Assembly: GCF_006335145.1 (NCBI RefSeq)
Contig: NZ_VDMN01000002.1
Coordinates: forward strand, 62,001 to 126,000
DNA: 64,000 bases
Direction: 5' to 3'
Origin: Aliirhizobium smilacinae
GTDB taxonomy: Bacteria; Pseudomonadota; Alphaproteobacteria; Rhizobiales; Rhizobiaceae
Part shown: positions 51,562 through 60,399 of the stretch, in pieces
Numbering within the stretch: the stretch's first letter is position 1
How the letters are laid out: every line of letters begins with the position of its first letter
The notes under the pieces: model-generated
What the model was told of the DNA's origin: nothing
What the model saw: the letters and a program-made list of their open reading frames with translations, nothing else
Databases searched by the model: none
Translations under genes and position numbers: made by a program

Positions 51562-52259
51562 TACTTCACCCTCAGCTCATATCGCTTGGAGAGGATCGAC
51601 GAGAGCCACATGATCGCAAACGAGATGATCATGTAGATCGCCGTGGCGATGCCGTAAGCTTCGAAGATACGGAAGGATTGTTCCTCGATATAGCGGGCCT
51701 GATAGCTGAGTTCGGCAACCCCGATGGCGGCCGCAAGGCTCGTACCCTTGAAGAGAATGAGGGTCTGGCCGAGCAAAGCGGGCAGTGCCAATCGCCACGC
51801 TTGCGGCAGGATCACCCAGCACATGGCGCCGAGATAGGTGAGACCGATCGAGCGCGCCGCCTCCATCTGCGCCGGGTGGATGGACCGCAGGCCGCTGCGG
51901 AAATCTTCCGACATATAGGCCGCCTTGTTGAGGGCCAGTGCGACGATGGCGTATCCGATCTCTGCCCCGACGTCGTTCAGGTAGTCGTTGACCGAATCCG
52001 GCAGGATGACGGCGAAACCGAAATACCAGACGAACAGCTGGATCAGCATCGGCACGTTGCGATGATATTCAACGAAGGCCGCGACAAGGAACTGCGTCGG
52101 CTTGAACTCGATCGCTCGAACAACGGTCAGAGCGACCGCCAGAACCAGACCGATGATCCAGGAAAAAACGAAAACCACCATCGTGGCCTGGAGCCCCTCC
52201 AGGATGAGTTGAAGATACTCACCCTGAAGGACCCTACCAAAGTCGAATTGGTAACCCAT
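51561..52259 (-). CDS. Polar amino-acid-type ABC transporter permease
   Basis: The 232-residue permease has the coupling loop QMEAARSIGLTYLGAMCWVILPQAWR. It is first of the two permease genes, 33 bases after the binding-protein stop. Confidence 0.92.
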   Translation of the reverse strand: MGYQFDFGRVLQGEYLQLILEGLQATMVVFVFSWIIGLVLAVALTVVRAIEFKPTQFLVAAFVEYHRNVPMLIQLFVWYFGFAVILPDSVNDYLNDVGAEIGYAIVALALNKAAYMSEDFRSGLRSIHPAQMEAARSIGLTYLGAMCWVILPQAWRLALPALLGQTLILFKGTSLAAAIGVAELSYQARYIEEQSFRIFEAYGIATAIYMIISFAIMWLSSILSKRYELRVK

Positions 52260-52292
52260 GAAAGTTGACCTGTATTCCGTATGCGAAGGAGA

Positions 52293-53129
52293 TCAGTTCG
52301 TGAACCAGGTTTCCTGGGGTTTGCCGAACTCGAACTTGCGCGTTGCCTTCAGCTCGGAATCCTTGCCCAGCCACTTGTCGTAGAGCTTCTGCCCTTCGCC
52401 ATTGGTTTCCAGTTCGGCGAGGAATGCGTTCGACTGCTTGACCAGCTCGGGAGATCCCTTGCGGAAACCGAAACCGGACGGCATGGAGAGAAGCGGCTCG
52501 TCCAGGAACCGGAGCCCCTTGATCTCGGCGCCAGCATTGCGCTGTACGGCTTTGCCTTCGGAGAAGCGATAGACGGTCGCCTTTACCTTGCCCTGCTGCA
52601 GGGCGAGGAAGGATGCCGCGCTCGTTTCGAACGACAGGATGCGGGCGTCTGGCAGGCGCTTCTCCGTGAGCGGGATCAATACGGAGCCCTTCACCAGTCC
52701 AATGCGCTGGCTGGAAAGATCTGCAACGGTCTTGATGTCGGATTGATCGAGCACGACGAAATTGAAGTCCTCGGCAATGTAGGCACCGCTGAAGTCCACC
52801 TGCTCTGCGCGTTCCTTGCTGTAGCTCAGGAGCGAGGACAGGATATCGACGCGGCCCTGCGTCAACTCAGCCATACGCGTCTGCGGCGAAACTGCGGTCA
52901 TCTTGGCGCTGACGCCGAGATATTTTGCGAACATGCCGCAAATCTCGATCTCATAACCGTTGGGTTCGCGGGTCTTGGGGTCCTGGAAACCGAGTGGGGG
53001 CGAATTGGTGAGAACACCGCAGTTCAGGACACCGGCTTTCTTGATGTCGTCCAGCTGCTCTGCGGCGGCGACATTCGATAATAACGCGGCGCCGATCGCG
53101 GCCAGCGTCATAAGGCGTACAAGCTTCAT
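52293..53129 (-). CDS. Polar amino-acid-type ABC transporter substrate-binding protein
   Basis: The 278-residue protein has a signal peptide (about 1-23, NVAAAEQ) and an SBP_bac_3 fold (VLNCGVLTNSPPLGFQDPKT, TQGRVDILSSLLSYSKERAEQVDFSG). Only moderate similarity to the second cassette's binding protein is apparent, so the ligands may differ. It is the first gene of the operon and faces a divergent LysR gene. Confidence 0.92.
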   Translation of the reverse strand: MKLVRLMTLAAIGAALLSNVAAAEQLDDIKKAGVLNCGVLTNSPPLGFQDPKTREPNGYEIEICGMFAKYLGVSAKMTAVSPQTRMAELTQGRVDILSSLLSYSKERAEQVDFSGAYIAEDFNFVVLDQSDIKTVADLSSQRIGLVKGSVLIPLTEKRLPDARILSFETSAASFLALQQGKVKATVYRFSEGKAVQRNAGAEIKGLRFLDEPLLSMPSGFGFRKGSPELVKQSNAFLAELETNGEGQKLYDKWLGKDSELKATRKFEFGKPQETWFTN

Positions 53130-53208
53130 ATTTTCCTCCTTGGCAGCGCTTCCTCTCGCTGTCAGGAGAAACTAGGCCAGCCTGGCTATTCGAACAAATA
53201 TATATTGC

Positions 53209-53225
53209 AGATACGTCCTATATCT
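53209..53225. promoter_or_regulatory. Candidate LysR operator before the first RraA-importer operon
   Basis: AGATA-N7-TATCT forms a 17-base inverted repeat in the AT-rich gap between the divergent binding-protein and LysR genes. Spacer and arm lengths match those of the site before the second cassette (63460-63476), although the arm sequences differ. Confidence 0.45.
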
Positions 53226-53250
53226 TTACGGTATGGCGACGGAGGCGGAA

Positions 53251-54171
53251 ATGACCCTTGATCTTTTGAAGATTCGCTACTTTGCCAAAATTGCGGAATC
53301 GGGCTCATTTACGAGGGCATCACGAGAACTGGGCGTCGCCCAGCCGCCGCTCAGCCTTCATATGCGTTCGCTTGAGGAATATCTTGGCGTACAGCTGCTC
53401 AACCGTACCTCGCGCGGCGTCGTGCTGACGGAAGCCGGCCAGACGCTGCTTTCACATGCGCAAGCGATCCTGCGCGCGGTCGAGCAGGCGGAAGCCGCAA
53501 CCCGCGAAAGAGCACAAAATCCGACGGGAGAGGTCTCGCTTGGCATCCTGAGTTCATTGTCGCCCATTCTGTCCGTACCGATGCTCGAAACCTGCGAAAG
53601 AATGTTTCCACAGATTCGCCTGACGATCAGTGAAGGCGATAGTCAGACGCTCAGGGCTGCAATAGATACCCGCCTTTACGATCTTGCCGTCAATCTTGTG
53701 GACGTAGCGAAGTCGGCATCGGTGCCGCTGTTCGACGAGCGGCTTTATGCGGTCGGCCCGATCGGCGCTTTTGGTGCGGGCCGAAAGCAGATCACCGTTG
53801 AAAAGGCCCTTGCCCTTCCGCTGATCATGCCGACCCGTCGTCATGGTATTCGGGTTCTGCTGGAACGCCAAGCACTGATGCTTGGCCGCGAACTGAACAT
53901 AGTGCGCGAGATCGAAGGGCTGGCGAGTACCAAAGCCGCGATACGCGCGGGGCTTGGCTTCACCATTCTCGGCAGAGGCGCCGTTTATTCGGATATGCGG
54001 CAGGAACGGCTGGCAGCCGTGCCTGTTTCCGGTCCGGATCTTTCGCGCCGCCTGATACTCGACATGCCGGTTGACCATCCCCCTACCCGCGCAATGATCG
54101 AGGTGCGGAATATCCTGACAACGGTCGTAAAGGCGCTGGGCGAAGAGGGTCATTGGACATGTCTACCTTGA
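53251..54171 (+). CDS. LysR-family transcriptional regulator
   Basis: The 306-residue LysR protein has helix-turn-helix SFTRASRELGVAQPPLSLHMRSLEE and an effector domain containing RAAIDTRLYDLAVNLVD. It resembles Nac/CysB-group regulators that control catabolic operons. ATG 53251 has GGAGG five bases upstream; the ATG at 53233 lacks one. It is divergent from the first RraA-importer operon and is its likely regulator. Confidence 0.92.
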   Translation: MTLDLLKIRYFAKIAESGSFTRASRELGVAQPPLSLHMRSLEEYLGVQLLNRTSRGVVLTEAGQTLLSHAQAILRAVEQAEAATRERAQNPTGEVSLGILSSLSPILSVPMLETCERMFPQIRLTISEGDSQTLRAAIDTRLYDLAVNLVDVAKSASVPLFDERLYAVGPIGAFGAGRKQITVEKALALPLIMPTRRHGIRVLLERQALMLGRELNIVREIEGLASTKAAIRAGLGFTILGRGAVYSDMRQERLAAVPVSGPDLSRRLILDMPVDHPPTRAMIEVRNILTTVVKALGEEGHWTCLP

Positions 54172-54223
54172 CGCGCACCGATAAGCACGGTTTCAGTCGG
54201 ATCATCCCGTGACAGGAGAAGAG

Positions 54224-55261
54224 ATGCCGACCGAGCAGGAGCAAAGGCCGACCGACGCCAATAGCGGTCCTCCAACCATGGCGGATGTCGGACGGATTGC
54301 CGGCGTTTCGGCCATGACGGTATCGCGTGCGCTGAAGGGCAAATCCTACATCGCCAAGGATACGCTGGAGCGCATTCTGGCAGCGGTCGATCAACTCGGA
54401 TATGTCCTCGACCAGTCGGCCGGCAGTCTTTCGTCTCGCCGCAGCGGCTTCATCGCCGCCATCGTGCCTTCGATCGACAACTCGAACTTCGCCGATACCG
54501 CCCGCGGCATCACCGACACGCTGGCGCAGACCAGCATGCAGCTGCTGCTCGGTTATACGAACTATTCGGTCGAGCGTGAGGAAGAACTGATCGAGTCCAT
54601 GCTGCGGCGACGGCCGGAAGGCATCATCCTGACCGGTGGCAAACATACGTCGAAGGCAAGGGTGCTGCTTGCCAATGCCGGCATCCCGGTGATCGAGACC
54701 TGGGATGTGCCGGAAAATCCTGTCGATGCCGTTGTCGGCTTTTCCAACACGGATGCGATGGAAGCATTGGTCGACAGCCTCGTTGCTCAGGGATACTCGC
54801 GCTTCGGCTTCATAACCGGATCAGAGGCTTCGGATACCCGTGGCCATCAGCGCCATATCGGTTTCGACCGGGCATTGTCGCGGCACGGCCTGACCAGTAA
54901 CCGCGTGGTGGCCATCGAAGCCGTGCCGATCCGCATGTCACATGGCGGAGAGGCAATCCGCGCGTTGCTCGAACGTTATCCGGATACCGATGTCGCAATC
55001 TGCGTTTCCGACCTTCCGGCCTTCGGCGCGATCATGGAATGCAAGAGAATGGGACTGGTCGTGCCGCGTGACATCGCCATCGCCGGCTTCGGCGATTACG
55101 AGATCGCCTCGATATCGGAGCCCGGCATCACCACCGTCAATGTCGACAGCTACGGGATCGGCGCGCAGGCAGCCGGGCAGATGATTGCCATGCTGGAAAA
55201 CCGCGGCACTGCCGCGACCATCACAACGAGCTATCATATGCTGCATCGGGGCAGCACATGA
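54224..55261 (+). CDS. LacI-family regulator of the idonate/gluconate module (IdnR/GntR type)
   Basis: The 345-residue protein has the LacI helix-turn-helix MADVGRIAGVSAMTVSRALKGKSYI and a periplasmic-binding-like effector domain with GPFFSNTD-type VVGFSNTDAMEAL and GFGDYEIASISEPGITTVN. GntR/IdnR-type LacI proteins respond to gluconate or 5-ketogluconate. ATG 54224 has AGGAGAAGAG upstream. It should bind the perfect palindrome at 57295-57310. It is followed convergently by idnD. Confidence 0.9.
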   Translation: MPTEQEQRPTDANSGPPTMADVGRIAGVSAMTVSRALKGKSYIAKDTLERILAAVDQLGYVLDQSAGSLSSRRSGFIAAIVPSIDNSNFADTARGITDTLAQTSMQLLLGYTNYSVEREEELIESMLRRRPEGIILTGGKHTSKARVLLANAGIPVIETWDVPENPVDAVVGFSNTDAMEALVDSLVAQGYSRFGFITGSEASDTRGHQRHIGFDRALSRHGLTSNRVVAIEAVPIRMSHGGEAIRALLERYPDTDVAICVSDLPAFGAIMECKRMGLVVPRDIAIAGFGDYEIASISEPGITTVNVDSYGIGAQAAGQMIAMLENRGTAATITTSYHMLHRGST

Positions 55262-55276
55262 TAGCTCCTAACCGGC

Positions 55277-56308
55277 TCAGAAGCTGAGCTGAACCTTCAT
55301 CGAGCGACTGCGGTCGCCCGCAACCTCGAAGGCCTTCACCGCATCGGCAACCGGATAGATTTCCGACAGGAGCGGAGAGAAATCGACGCGCTTCTGGTTG
55401 ATGAGATCGACGGCCTGCCCGAATTCCTCGTGGAACCGGAACGTGCCCTTCATCTCGATTTCCTTGGCAACGATCGTGTTCTGCGGCAACGATATATCGC
55501 CACCCAGACCAAGCTGCACCAGAATGCCACGCGGCTTGAGCACTTCGAGACCCGAGCGCACCGCACGCTCATTACCCGACGCCTCGAAATGCACGTCGAA
55601 ATAGCCCTTGTTGGGCGTGTAGGCGTTGAGAGCATCCGGCTCCGAAGCGACGTTGATGGTACGATCGGCGCCGATCAGCCTGGCTTTTGCAAGAACCGCA
55701 TCCATGACGTCGGTCGCTACCACTTCGCGGGCGCCATGCAAACGTGCAGCGATGATCGACAGAACACCAATCGGACCGCAGCCGGTCACCAGCACCCGCT
55801 TGCCCTGCAGCGAACCGGCACGGGAAACAGCATGCAGCGTCACCGCAAAGGGCTCTGCGAAGGCCGCCTCGTTGATGGAAATGCCTTCGTTCACCTTGTG
55901 GCACTGCCAGGCTTCCGCAACCAGACGCTGACGGAACGCGCCCTGGATATGCGGCATCGGCATTGCACTTCCATAGAAGCGCATGTTGAGGCAATGGTTC
56001 TGCTGGCCCTTGAGGCAGTAATCGCACGAATTACACGGACGGCTTGGCGAGACTGCGACACGATCACCGACAGCGAGATGCGAGACACCGCTTCCAAGCG
56101 AGACCACACGACCGGCAACCTCGTGACCGAGGATCATCGGTTCGCGAACGCGCACGGTGCCGAAACCGCCGTGATTGTAATAATGCAGGTCCGACCCGCA
56201 AATGCCGCCGGCCTCGATGGCGATATCCACCTGGCCCGGACCGGCGGTTTCAATATCCCGGTCCTCGACGCGCAGGTCCTTGGCGGAGTGAATGACGACA
56301 GCTTTCAT
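55277..56308 (-). CDS. idnD: L-idonate 5-dehydrogenase (zinc MDR family)
   Basis: The 343-residue zinc alcohol dehydrogenase has catalytic zinc ligands Cys (GGICGSDLHYYNHG), His-Glu (LGHEVAG) and a four-Cys structural zinc loop (PCNSCDYCLKGQQNHC). The Rossmann motif is GCGPIGVL. GICGSDLHYY and the matching length fit IdnD, which oxidises L-idonate to 5-ketogluconate with NAD(P). Its neighbours idnO and gntK complete the E. coli-type pathway. It is co-transcribed with, and ten bases after, the 2-hydroxyacid dehydrogenase. Confidence 0.9.
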   Translation of the reverse strand: MKAVVIHSAKDLRVEDRDIETAGPGQVDIAIEAGGICGSDLHYYNHGGFGTVRVREPMILGHEVAGRVVSLGSGVSHLAVGDRVAVSPSRPCNSCDYCLKGQQNHCLNMRFYGSAMPMPHIQGAFRQRLVAEAWQCHKVNEGISINEAAFAEPFAVTLHAVSRAGSLQGKRVLVTGCGPIGVLSIIAARLHGAREVVATDVMDAVLAKARLIGADRTINVASEPDALNAYTPNKGYFDVHFEASGNERAVRSGLEVLKPRGILVQLGLGGDISLPQNTIVAKEIEMKGTFRFHEEFGQAVDLINQKRVDFSPLLSEIYPVADAVKAFEVAGDRSRSMKVQLSF

Positions 56309-56317
56309 GACACGACC

Positions 56318-57262
56318 TCAGATGACGGGGGTGGGAAGGGGCTGGCCGGCGAAGTGAGCCGCCAGATTATCACGCACAAGCTTGCCCATCGCCTTGCGCG
56401 TCTCGATCGTGCCCGAAGCGTGATGCGGCTGAAGCAGGACGTTGTCGAGCTTGAGGAAGCGCGGATCGAGTTTTGGCTCGCCTTCGAACACATCGAGCGC
56501 AGCGGAGCCGAGCTTGCCATTTTCGAGCGCGTCCAGAAGCGCCGTTTCATCGATGTTGGAGGCACGCGAAATGTTGATCAGCATGCCTTCCGGACCAAGC
56601 GCTTCGATCACATCCTTCGAGACGATGTGACGGGTGGCGGCAGATGCTGCGAGTGTCACGAACAGGAAATCGGAATGTGCGGCAAGCGCCACCGGATCGG
56701 CGGTGTAGGTCATGCCTTCAGCATAGGACTTTTCCGAAACGTCGCTATAGGCGATGTCCATATCGAAGCCGCGCAGACGCTTGGCAACCTCGAAGCCTAT
56801 ACGGCCAAGGCCGAGAACGCCGGCCTTACGACCCCAGACCTTGCGCTTCAGGGGGTACAGCCCCTTGGCGGCCCAGCTTCCGTCCTTCACCCACTGTTCG
56901 GCACCGATCATGCCGCGCGACTGGCAGAGCATCATGGCCGCGCCCAGATCTGCGACATCGTTAGTAAGAACATCCGGCGTGTTGGTAACGCGGATGCCGC
57001 GCTCGCGGCAGGCATCCAGATTGACCGCGTCATAACCGACGCCATAGACCGAAACAATCTTCAGGTTGGGCAGCTTGGCGATCAGTTCCGCAGAAGCGCC
57101 GAGTTCGCCACGGGTGGCGATTGCCGTGACCTGCTTCGCTTCGCCTTCGATGAACGCGTCGCGGTCGCTGGCCTCATAAAGCTTCTTCACGTCGTAGCTC
57201 TTTTCGAGCTCCAACATATCCCATTCCGGATAAGGACCGATGACAAGAATCTGCGGCTTCAT
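56318..57262 (-). CDS. D-isomer-specific 2-hydroxyacid dehydrogenase (2-ketogluconate/glyoxylate reductase-like)
   Basis: The 314-residue protein has an NAD(P) motif GLGRIG and the catalytic triad Arg (NISRASNID), Glu (DVFEGEPKLD) and His (QPHHASGT). It resembles GhrB-type reductases acting on 2-ketogluconate, hydroxypyruvate or glyoxylate. ATG 57262 follows GGGAGTGAG. It is controlled from the divergent promoter holding the GntR/IdnR-type palindrome, so reduction of 2-ketogluconate to gluconate is a reasonable role. Confidence 0.9.
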   Translation of the reverse strand: MKPQILVIGPYPEWDMLELEKSYDVKKLYEASDRDAFIEGEAKQVTAIATRGELGASAELIAKLPNLKIVSVYGVGYDAVNLDACRERGIRVTNTPDVLTNDVADLGAAMMLCQSRGMIGAEQWVKDGSWAAKGLYPLKRKVWGRKAGVLGLGRIGFEVAKRLRGFDMDIAYSDVSEKSYAEGMTYTADPVALAAHSDFLFVTLAASAATRHIVSKDVIEALGPEGMLINISRASNIDETALLDALENGKLGSAALDVFEGEPKLDPRFLKLDNVLLQPHHASGTIETRKAMGKLVRDNLAAHFAGQPLPTPVI

Positions 57263-57294
57263 TTCTCACTCCCGAGGTTGGTTTTTGATTGCAT

Positions 57295-57310
57295 ATGTTA
57301 TCGATAACAT
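57295..57310. promoter_or_regulatory. GntR/IdnR-type operator in the idn divergent promoter
   Basis: ATGTTATCGATAACAT is a perfect 16-base palindrome closely resembling the E. coli GntR/IdnR operator (ATGTTA-N4-TAACAT). It sits between the divergent 2-hydroxyacid dehydrogenase and idnO genes, 33 and 45 bases from their starts, well placed to repress both. The LacI-family protein at 54224-55261 is the presumed ligand-controlled binder. Confidence 0.85.
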
Positions 57311-57354
57311 CCATGTCAACGTCAAAGAACCTTATGAACCGGGAGGAATTTTCG

Positions 57355-58122
57355 ATGTCGTTTCCGCTGTTCGATCTCACGGGTAAGACCGCGCTGATCA
57401 CCGGCTCCAGCCAGGGCATCGGCCTGGCGCTCGCCCGTGGTCTTGCCGAACATGGCGCAACCGTCATTCTCAACGGCCGCGATGAGACCAAGCTGAATGC
57501 CGCGCGGGAACAACTGACCGCCGACGGCTTCACCGCACATCCCATTGCCTTCGATGCCACTGACCACACATCCGTCGCGGCAGGCATCGACAAGATCGAG
57601 GCCGAGATCGGTCCGATCGATATCCTCATCAACAATGCCGGCATGCAGCATCGCTCGCCGCTCGAGGATTTTCCGATCGACAAGTGGCAACAGCTTCTAA
57701 CCACCAACATCTCCAGCGTCTTTTATGTCGGTCAGGCCGTTGCCCGCCACATGATCGCCCGCGGTCATGGCAAGATCATCAACATCGCCTCGGTGCAGAG
57801 CGAACTCGCCCGTCCGAGCATCGCGCCCTATACCGCCACCAAGGGCGCCGTCAAAAACCTCACTAAGGGCATGTCCACCGACTGGGCCAAACATGGCCTG
57901 CAGGTCAACGCCATTGCACCCGGCTATTTCAAGACGCCGCTCAACCAGGCGCTGGTCGACAATCCGGAATTTTCCGCGTGGCTGGAAAAGCGTACGCCGG
58001 CTGCCCGCTGGGGCAATGTCGATGAACTGGTCGGCGCGGCCGTCTTCCTGTCCGGCAAGGGCTCCTCTTTCGTGAATGGACACACGCTTTATGTCGACGG
58101 CGGCATCACCATCAGCCTTTGA
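57355..58122 (+). CDS. idnO: Gluconate 5-dehydrogenase (SDR family)
   Basis: The 255-residue SDR has TGSSQGIG, NNAGMQHR and YTATKGAVKNLTK catalytic motifs and begins FDLTGKTALIT like IdnO/Gno. It interconverts 5-keto-D-gluconate and D-gluconate. ATG 57355 follows GGGAGGAA; upstream in-frame codons overlap the operator. The gluconokinase gene overlaps its end, giving the route L-idonate, 5-ketogluconate, gluconate, 6-phosphogluconate. Confidence 0.92.
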   Translation: MSFPLFDLTGKTALITGSSQGIGLALARGLAEHGATVILNGRDETKLNAAREQLTADGFTAHPIAFDATDHTSVAAGIDKIEAEIGPIDILINNAGMQHRSPLEDFPIDKWQQLLTTNISSVFYVGQAVARHMIARGHGKIINIASVQSELARPSIAPYTATKGAVKNLTKGMSTDWAKHGLQVNAIAPGYFKTPLNQALVDNPEFSAWLEKRTPAARWGNVDELVGAAVFLSGKGSSFVNGHTLYVDGGITISL

Positions 58123-58642
58123 GGCACACACCGTCCGGCGTCCCATCATCGTGATGGGCGTTGCTGGATGCGGCAAGAGTTCGGTCGGCACACGCCTCGC
58201 CGAGGCGCTTGGCCTGCCCTATCAGGAGGGCGACGACCTCCACCCGCAAGCCAATATCGCCAAGATGTCGAAGGGCACACCGCTTACCGACGAAGATCGC
58301 GGGCCCTGGCTTGACCGGATCGGTGAGATTCTTGCCGATCACGCGGAAAGCGGCATCGTCCTGACCTGCTCGTCGCTGAAGACGGTCTACCGTGACCGGC
58401 TGCGCGCGGCCGCCGGCGAAAAGCTTGCCTTTGTGTTTCTGGATGGTAGCAAAGCTCTGCTGACCCGGCGCATGGGCAATCGCGAAGGCCATTTCATGCC
58501 GACCAGCCTTCTGGAAAGCCAGCTTGCGACACTGGAGCGGCCGGATCAGGAAGCAGACGTCGTGGTCGTCGATATCGACAACACGCCGGAGACGATTACC
58601 GATCTGGCGATCGACGGATTGCGCAGGCTCGTGGCCGGATAA
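58076..58642 (+). CDS. gntK: Gluconokinase (GntK/IdnK type)
   Basis: The protein of about 185 residues has P-loop MGVAGCGKSS, YQEGDDLHPQANIAKMSKG (gluconate binding), LTCSSLKTVYRDRLR and the lid with GHFMPTSLL. It phosphorylates gluconate for the Entner-Doudoroff or pentose phosphate route. The start is uncertain: ATG 58076 and ATG 58091 both lie inside the idnO end and neither has a strong ribosome site, implying translational coupling. A terminator follows. Confidence 0.92.
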   Translation: MDTRFMSTAASPSAFEAHTVRRPIIVMGVAGCGKSSVGTRLAEALGLPYQEGDDLHPQANIAKMSKGTPLTDEDRGPWLDRIGEILADHAESGIVLTCSSLKTVYRDRLRAAAGEKLAFVFLDGSKALLTRRMGNREGHFMPTSLLESQLATLERPDQEADVVVVDIDNTPETITDLAIDGLRRLVAG

Positions 58643-58648
58643 GCCATG

Positions 58649-58672
58649 AAGGCGGCCGCAAGGGCGCCTTTT
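58649..58672 (+). terminator. Intrinsic terminator after gntK
   Basis: AAGGCG (58649-58654) pairs with CGCCTT (58665-58670), followed by TT and an A/T-containing stretch, seven bases after the gntK stop. Confidence 0.65.
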
Positions 58673-58710
58673 AGTGCGCCATCAAAGCTGCGGACCTCTA
58701 TCGCGTTGAA

Positions 58711-58733
58711 GGGGAAGCAACCGATACTTCCCC
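58711..58733. terminator. Stem-loop between convergent gntK and the second RraA gene
   Basis: GGGGAAG (58711-58717) pairs with CTTCCCC (58727-58733) around a nine-base loop. The plus-strand side continues GTTTCTGTTTTC. It lies 10 bases beyond the RraA stop and may terminate transcription from both directions. Confidence 0.6.
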
Positions 58734-58743
58734 GTTTCTGTTT

Positions 58744-59418
58744 TCAGATATCGACGATCAGGCCCTTTGCTTTCAGTACCGGCTCAAGCTTGCTGACATC
58801 GATGACAGAAGTCCCAGCCTTGTAGGCTTCGATAAAGCCGGCCTCGGCATCTTCACGCGCCTGCGATAGCTTCGCCACTTCGGCAACTTCATTGCGACGA
58901 ACGACAACGAGACCGTCCGCATCACCGACGATGACATCGCCTGGATTGATGATTTCGCCGCCGACGATGATCGAGTCGTTGGTCGTGCCGAGCGTTTCCT
59001 TGACGGTACCCTTGATGCAGGTGCTGAGCGAGAAGACGGGGAAACCGAGTTCGCGGAGCTGTAGCGTATCGCGTACGCCCGTATCGGTGACAAGGCCGCC
59101 GATACCCTTGGCAAGGCAGGCATTGGCAAGAACGTCGCCGAACGAGCCTGCCTCTTCATATTCGCCTGCCGACACGACGATGATGTCGCCCGGCTTGGCA
59201 TAGTTGATTGCCAACTGCAGCATGATGTTGTCGCGCGGCGAGGATTTGACAGTGTAAGCCGGACCACAGAGTTTCATGCGGTAATCGACCGGCTTAAGGC
59301 GAGACGAAAGAGCACCGCGACGGCCTTGAGCCTCGTGAATGGTGGCGGGCGAAAACTTTGCAATCGCCGCCAGATCCTCCTTGGAGGGACGTTCGGGGAT
59401 ATCTTTGATATGGGTCAT
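58744..59418 (-). CDS. RraA-type class II pyruvate aldolase (HMG/CHA aldolase family), copy 2
   Basis: The 224-residue paralogue of the protein at 49431-50105 differs at about 20 positions by eye, mostly conservative and at the termini. The Asp-X20-Arg-Asp motif (Asp95, Arg116-Asp117) and GDADGLVVV are intact, so aldolase activity is expected. ATG 59418 follows GAGGAGGG. It is the last gene of the second importer operon, after the binding-protein gene, from which a stem-loop separates it. The DNA copies differ at many synonymous sites, so the duplication is not recent. Confidence 0.92.
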   Translation of the reverse strand: MTHIKDIPERPSKEDLAAIAKFSPATIHEAQGRRGALSSRLKPVDYRMKLCGPAYTVKSSPRDNIMLQLAINYAKPGDIIVVSAGEYEEAGSFGDVLANACLAKGIGGLVTDTGVRDTLQLRELGFPVFSLSTCIKGTVKETLGTTNDSIIVGGEIINPGDVIVGDADGLVVVRRNEVAEVAKLSQAREDAEAGFIEAYKAGTSVIDVSKLEPVLKAKGLIVDI

Positions 59419-59450
59419 TGAGCCCTCCTCGAGGCCATAGATAAACCGCA

Positions 59451-59470
59451 CGGCGGCAAGACTGCCGCCG
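59451..59470 (-). promoter_or_regulatory. Stem-loop between binding-protein and RraA genes
   Basis: CGGCGGCA (59451-59458) pairs with TGCCGCCG (59463-59470) around a four-base loop. A smaller hairpin GGCGC-TAT-GCGCC (59509-59521) lies close to the binding-protein stop. Without a minus-strand T-run, message stabilisation or partial attenuation is likelier than full termination. Confidence 0.55.
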
Positions 59471-59526
59471 TCGGCATTTTTTGATTGTGTTTAGATTGAA
59501 ATCGGAAGGCGCTATGCGCCGTCAGA

Positions 59527-60363
59527 TCACGGGATCGGGTCGAACTTCAATTCGGAAAGCGGTACGACCTTGTCGGTGCGGGTCATCTTGTATTCGGTAT
59601 CCGGCCCGAGCCACTTGTCCCAGATCTTGTTGATCTCGCCATCGGCATCTAGCTTGCGCAGGATCTCGTTGACCTTTGTTGTCAGCGCAGGCTGGTCCTT
59701 CTGCATGCCGATGCCGATCGGCTGGTAGAGCATCGGATCCATGATCATCCGCATCTCCTTGCCGCGGGTCTTCGACTCGTTGACGAGCTTTGTCGTCGTC
59801 ATCGTGTTGGCGACCATGCCGCGCGCCTTGCCCTGCTGAACAGCGAGGTAGGCCGAACCGGTGTCCTGGAATGTCAACGGCTCGGACTTGTTGAGCTTGA
59901 TCGACATTTCGGAAGTCGATCCTTTGGTGGAAGCGATGCGCTGGCCGACGAAATCAGCCTTCGCCTTGCCTTCGTCCGTTGCCGGAACGATCAGCATTTC
60001 CTTGGCGAGATAGTAGGGGTCGCTGAACTGAATCTGTTCGGCGCGGCTCTGGGTATAGGCAAGGTTGGCGACGGTGATGTCGACGCGGCCAAGCTTGACT
60101 TCCGGCACGCGAGCTTCGACAGAGACCGGCTTGACCTCTGCCTTGACACCCATTTCCTTGGCGATTGCGTTGCACAGATCGACGTCGAAGCCGACCATTT
60201 CGCGGGTCTTCGGGTCGGGAGCCGCAAACGGCGTCACGTCGGCGAATGTGGCACAACGCAGCGTTTTGGCCGACAGGATGTCTGCGAGCTGGTCAGCTTT
60301 GGCGGGAGCTGCGACAGCGGTGCCGGCGGCAAGCGCTGCGAGAGTTGCGAATTTCCAGTTCAT
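59527..60363 (-). CDS. Polar amino-acid-type ABC transporter substrate-binding protein
   Basis: The 278-residue protein has a signal peptide (about 1-23, APAKADQ) and an SBP_bac_3 fold (RCATFADVTPFAAPDPKTREMVGFDVDLC, LGRVDITVANLAYTQSRAEQIQFSDPYYL). Here the binding-protein gene follows the ATPase gene, unlike the first cassette where it leads the operon. The ligand is presumably the precursor of the RraA substrate, by context only. Confidence 0.92.
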   Translation of the reverse strand: MNWKFATLAALAAGTAVAAPAKADQLADILSAKTLRCATFADVTPFAAPDPKTREMVGFDVDLCNAIAKEMGVKAEVKPVSVEARVPEVKLGRVDITVANLAYTQSRAEQIQFSDPYYLAKEMLIVPATDEGKAKADFVGQRIASTKGSTSEMSIKLNKSEPLTFQDTGSAYLAVQQGKARGMVANTMTTTKLVNESKTRGKEMRMIMDPMLYQPIGIGMQKDQPALTTKVNEILRKLDADGEINKIWDKWLGPDTEYKMTRTDKVVPLSELKFDPIP

Positions 60364-60399
60364 TTGCTGTTCTCCATTGTTATTTTATGTGGAAGGCAG

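Noticed and set aside
55430-57307. A 625-codon plus-strand open frame
   Set aside because: It lies antisense to idnD and the 2-hydroxyacid dehydrogenase, both of which have complete catalytic motifs; the frame has no recognisable domain and reflects high-GC shadow coding.
48626-59418. Interpreting the two RraA copies as a recent duplication or a mobile repeat
   Set aside because: The DNA copies differ at many synonymous positions, flanking genes are divergent and reordered, and there are no terminal repeats or transposase.
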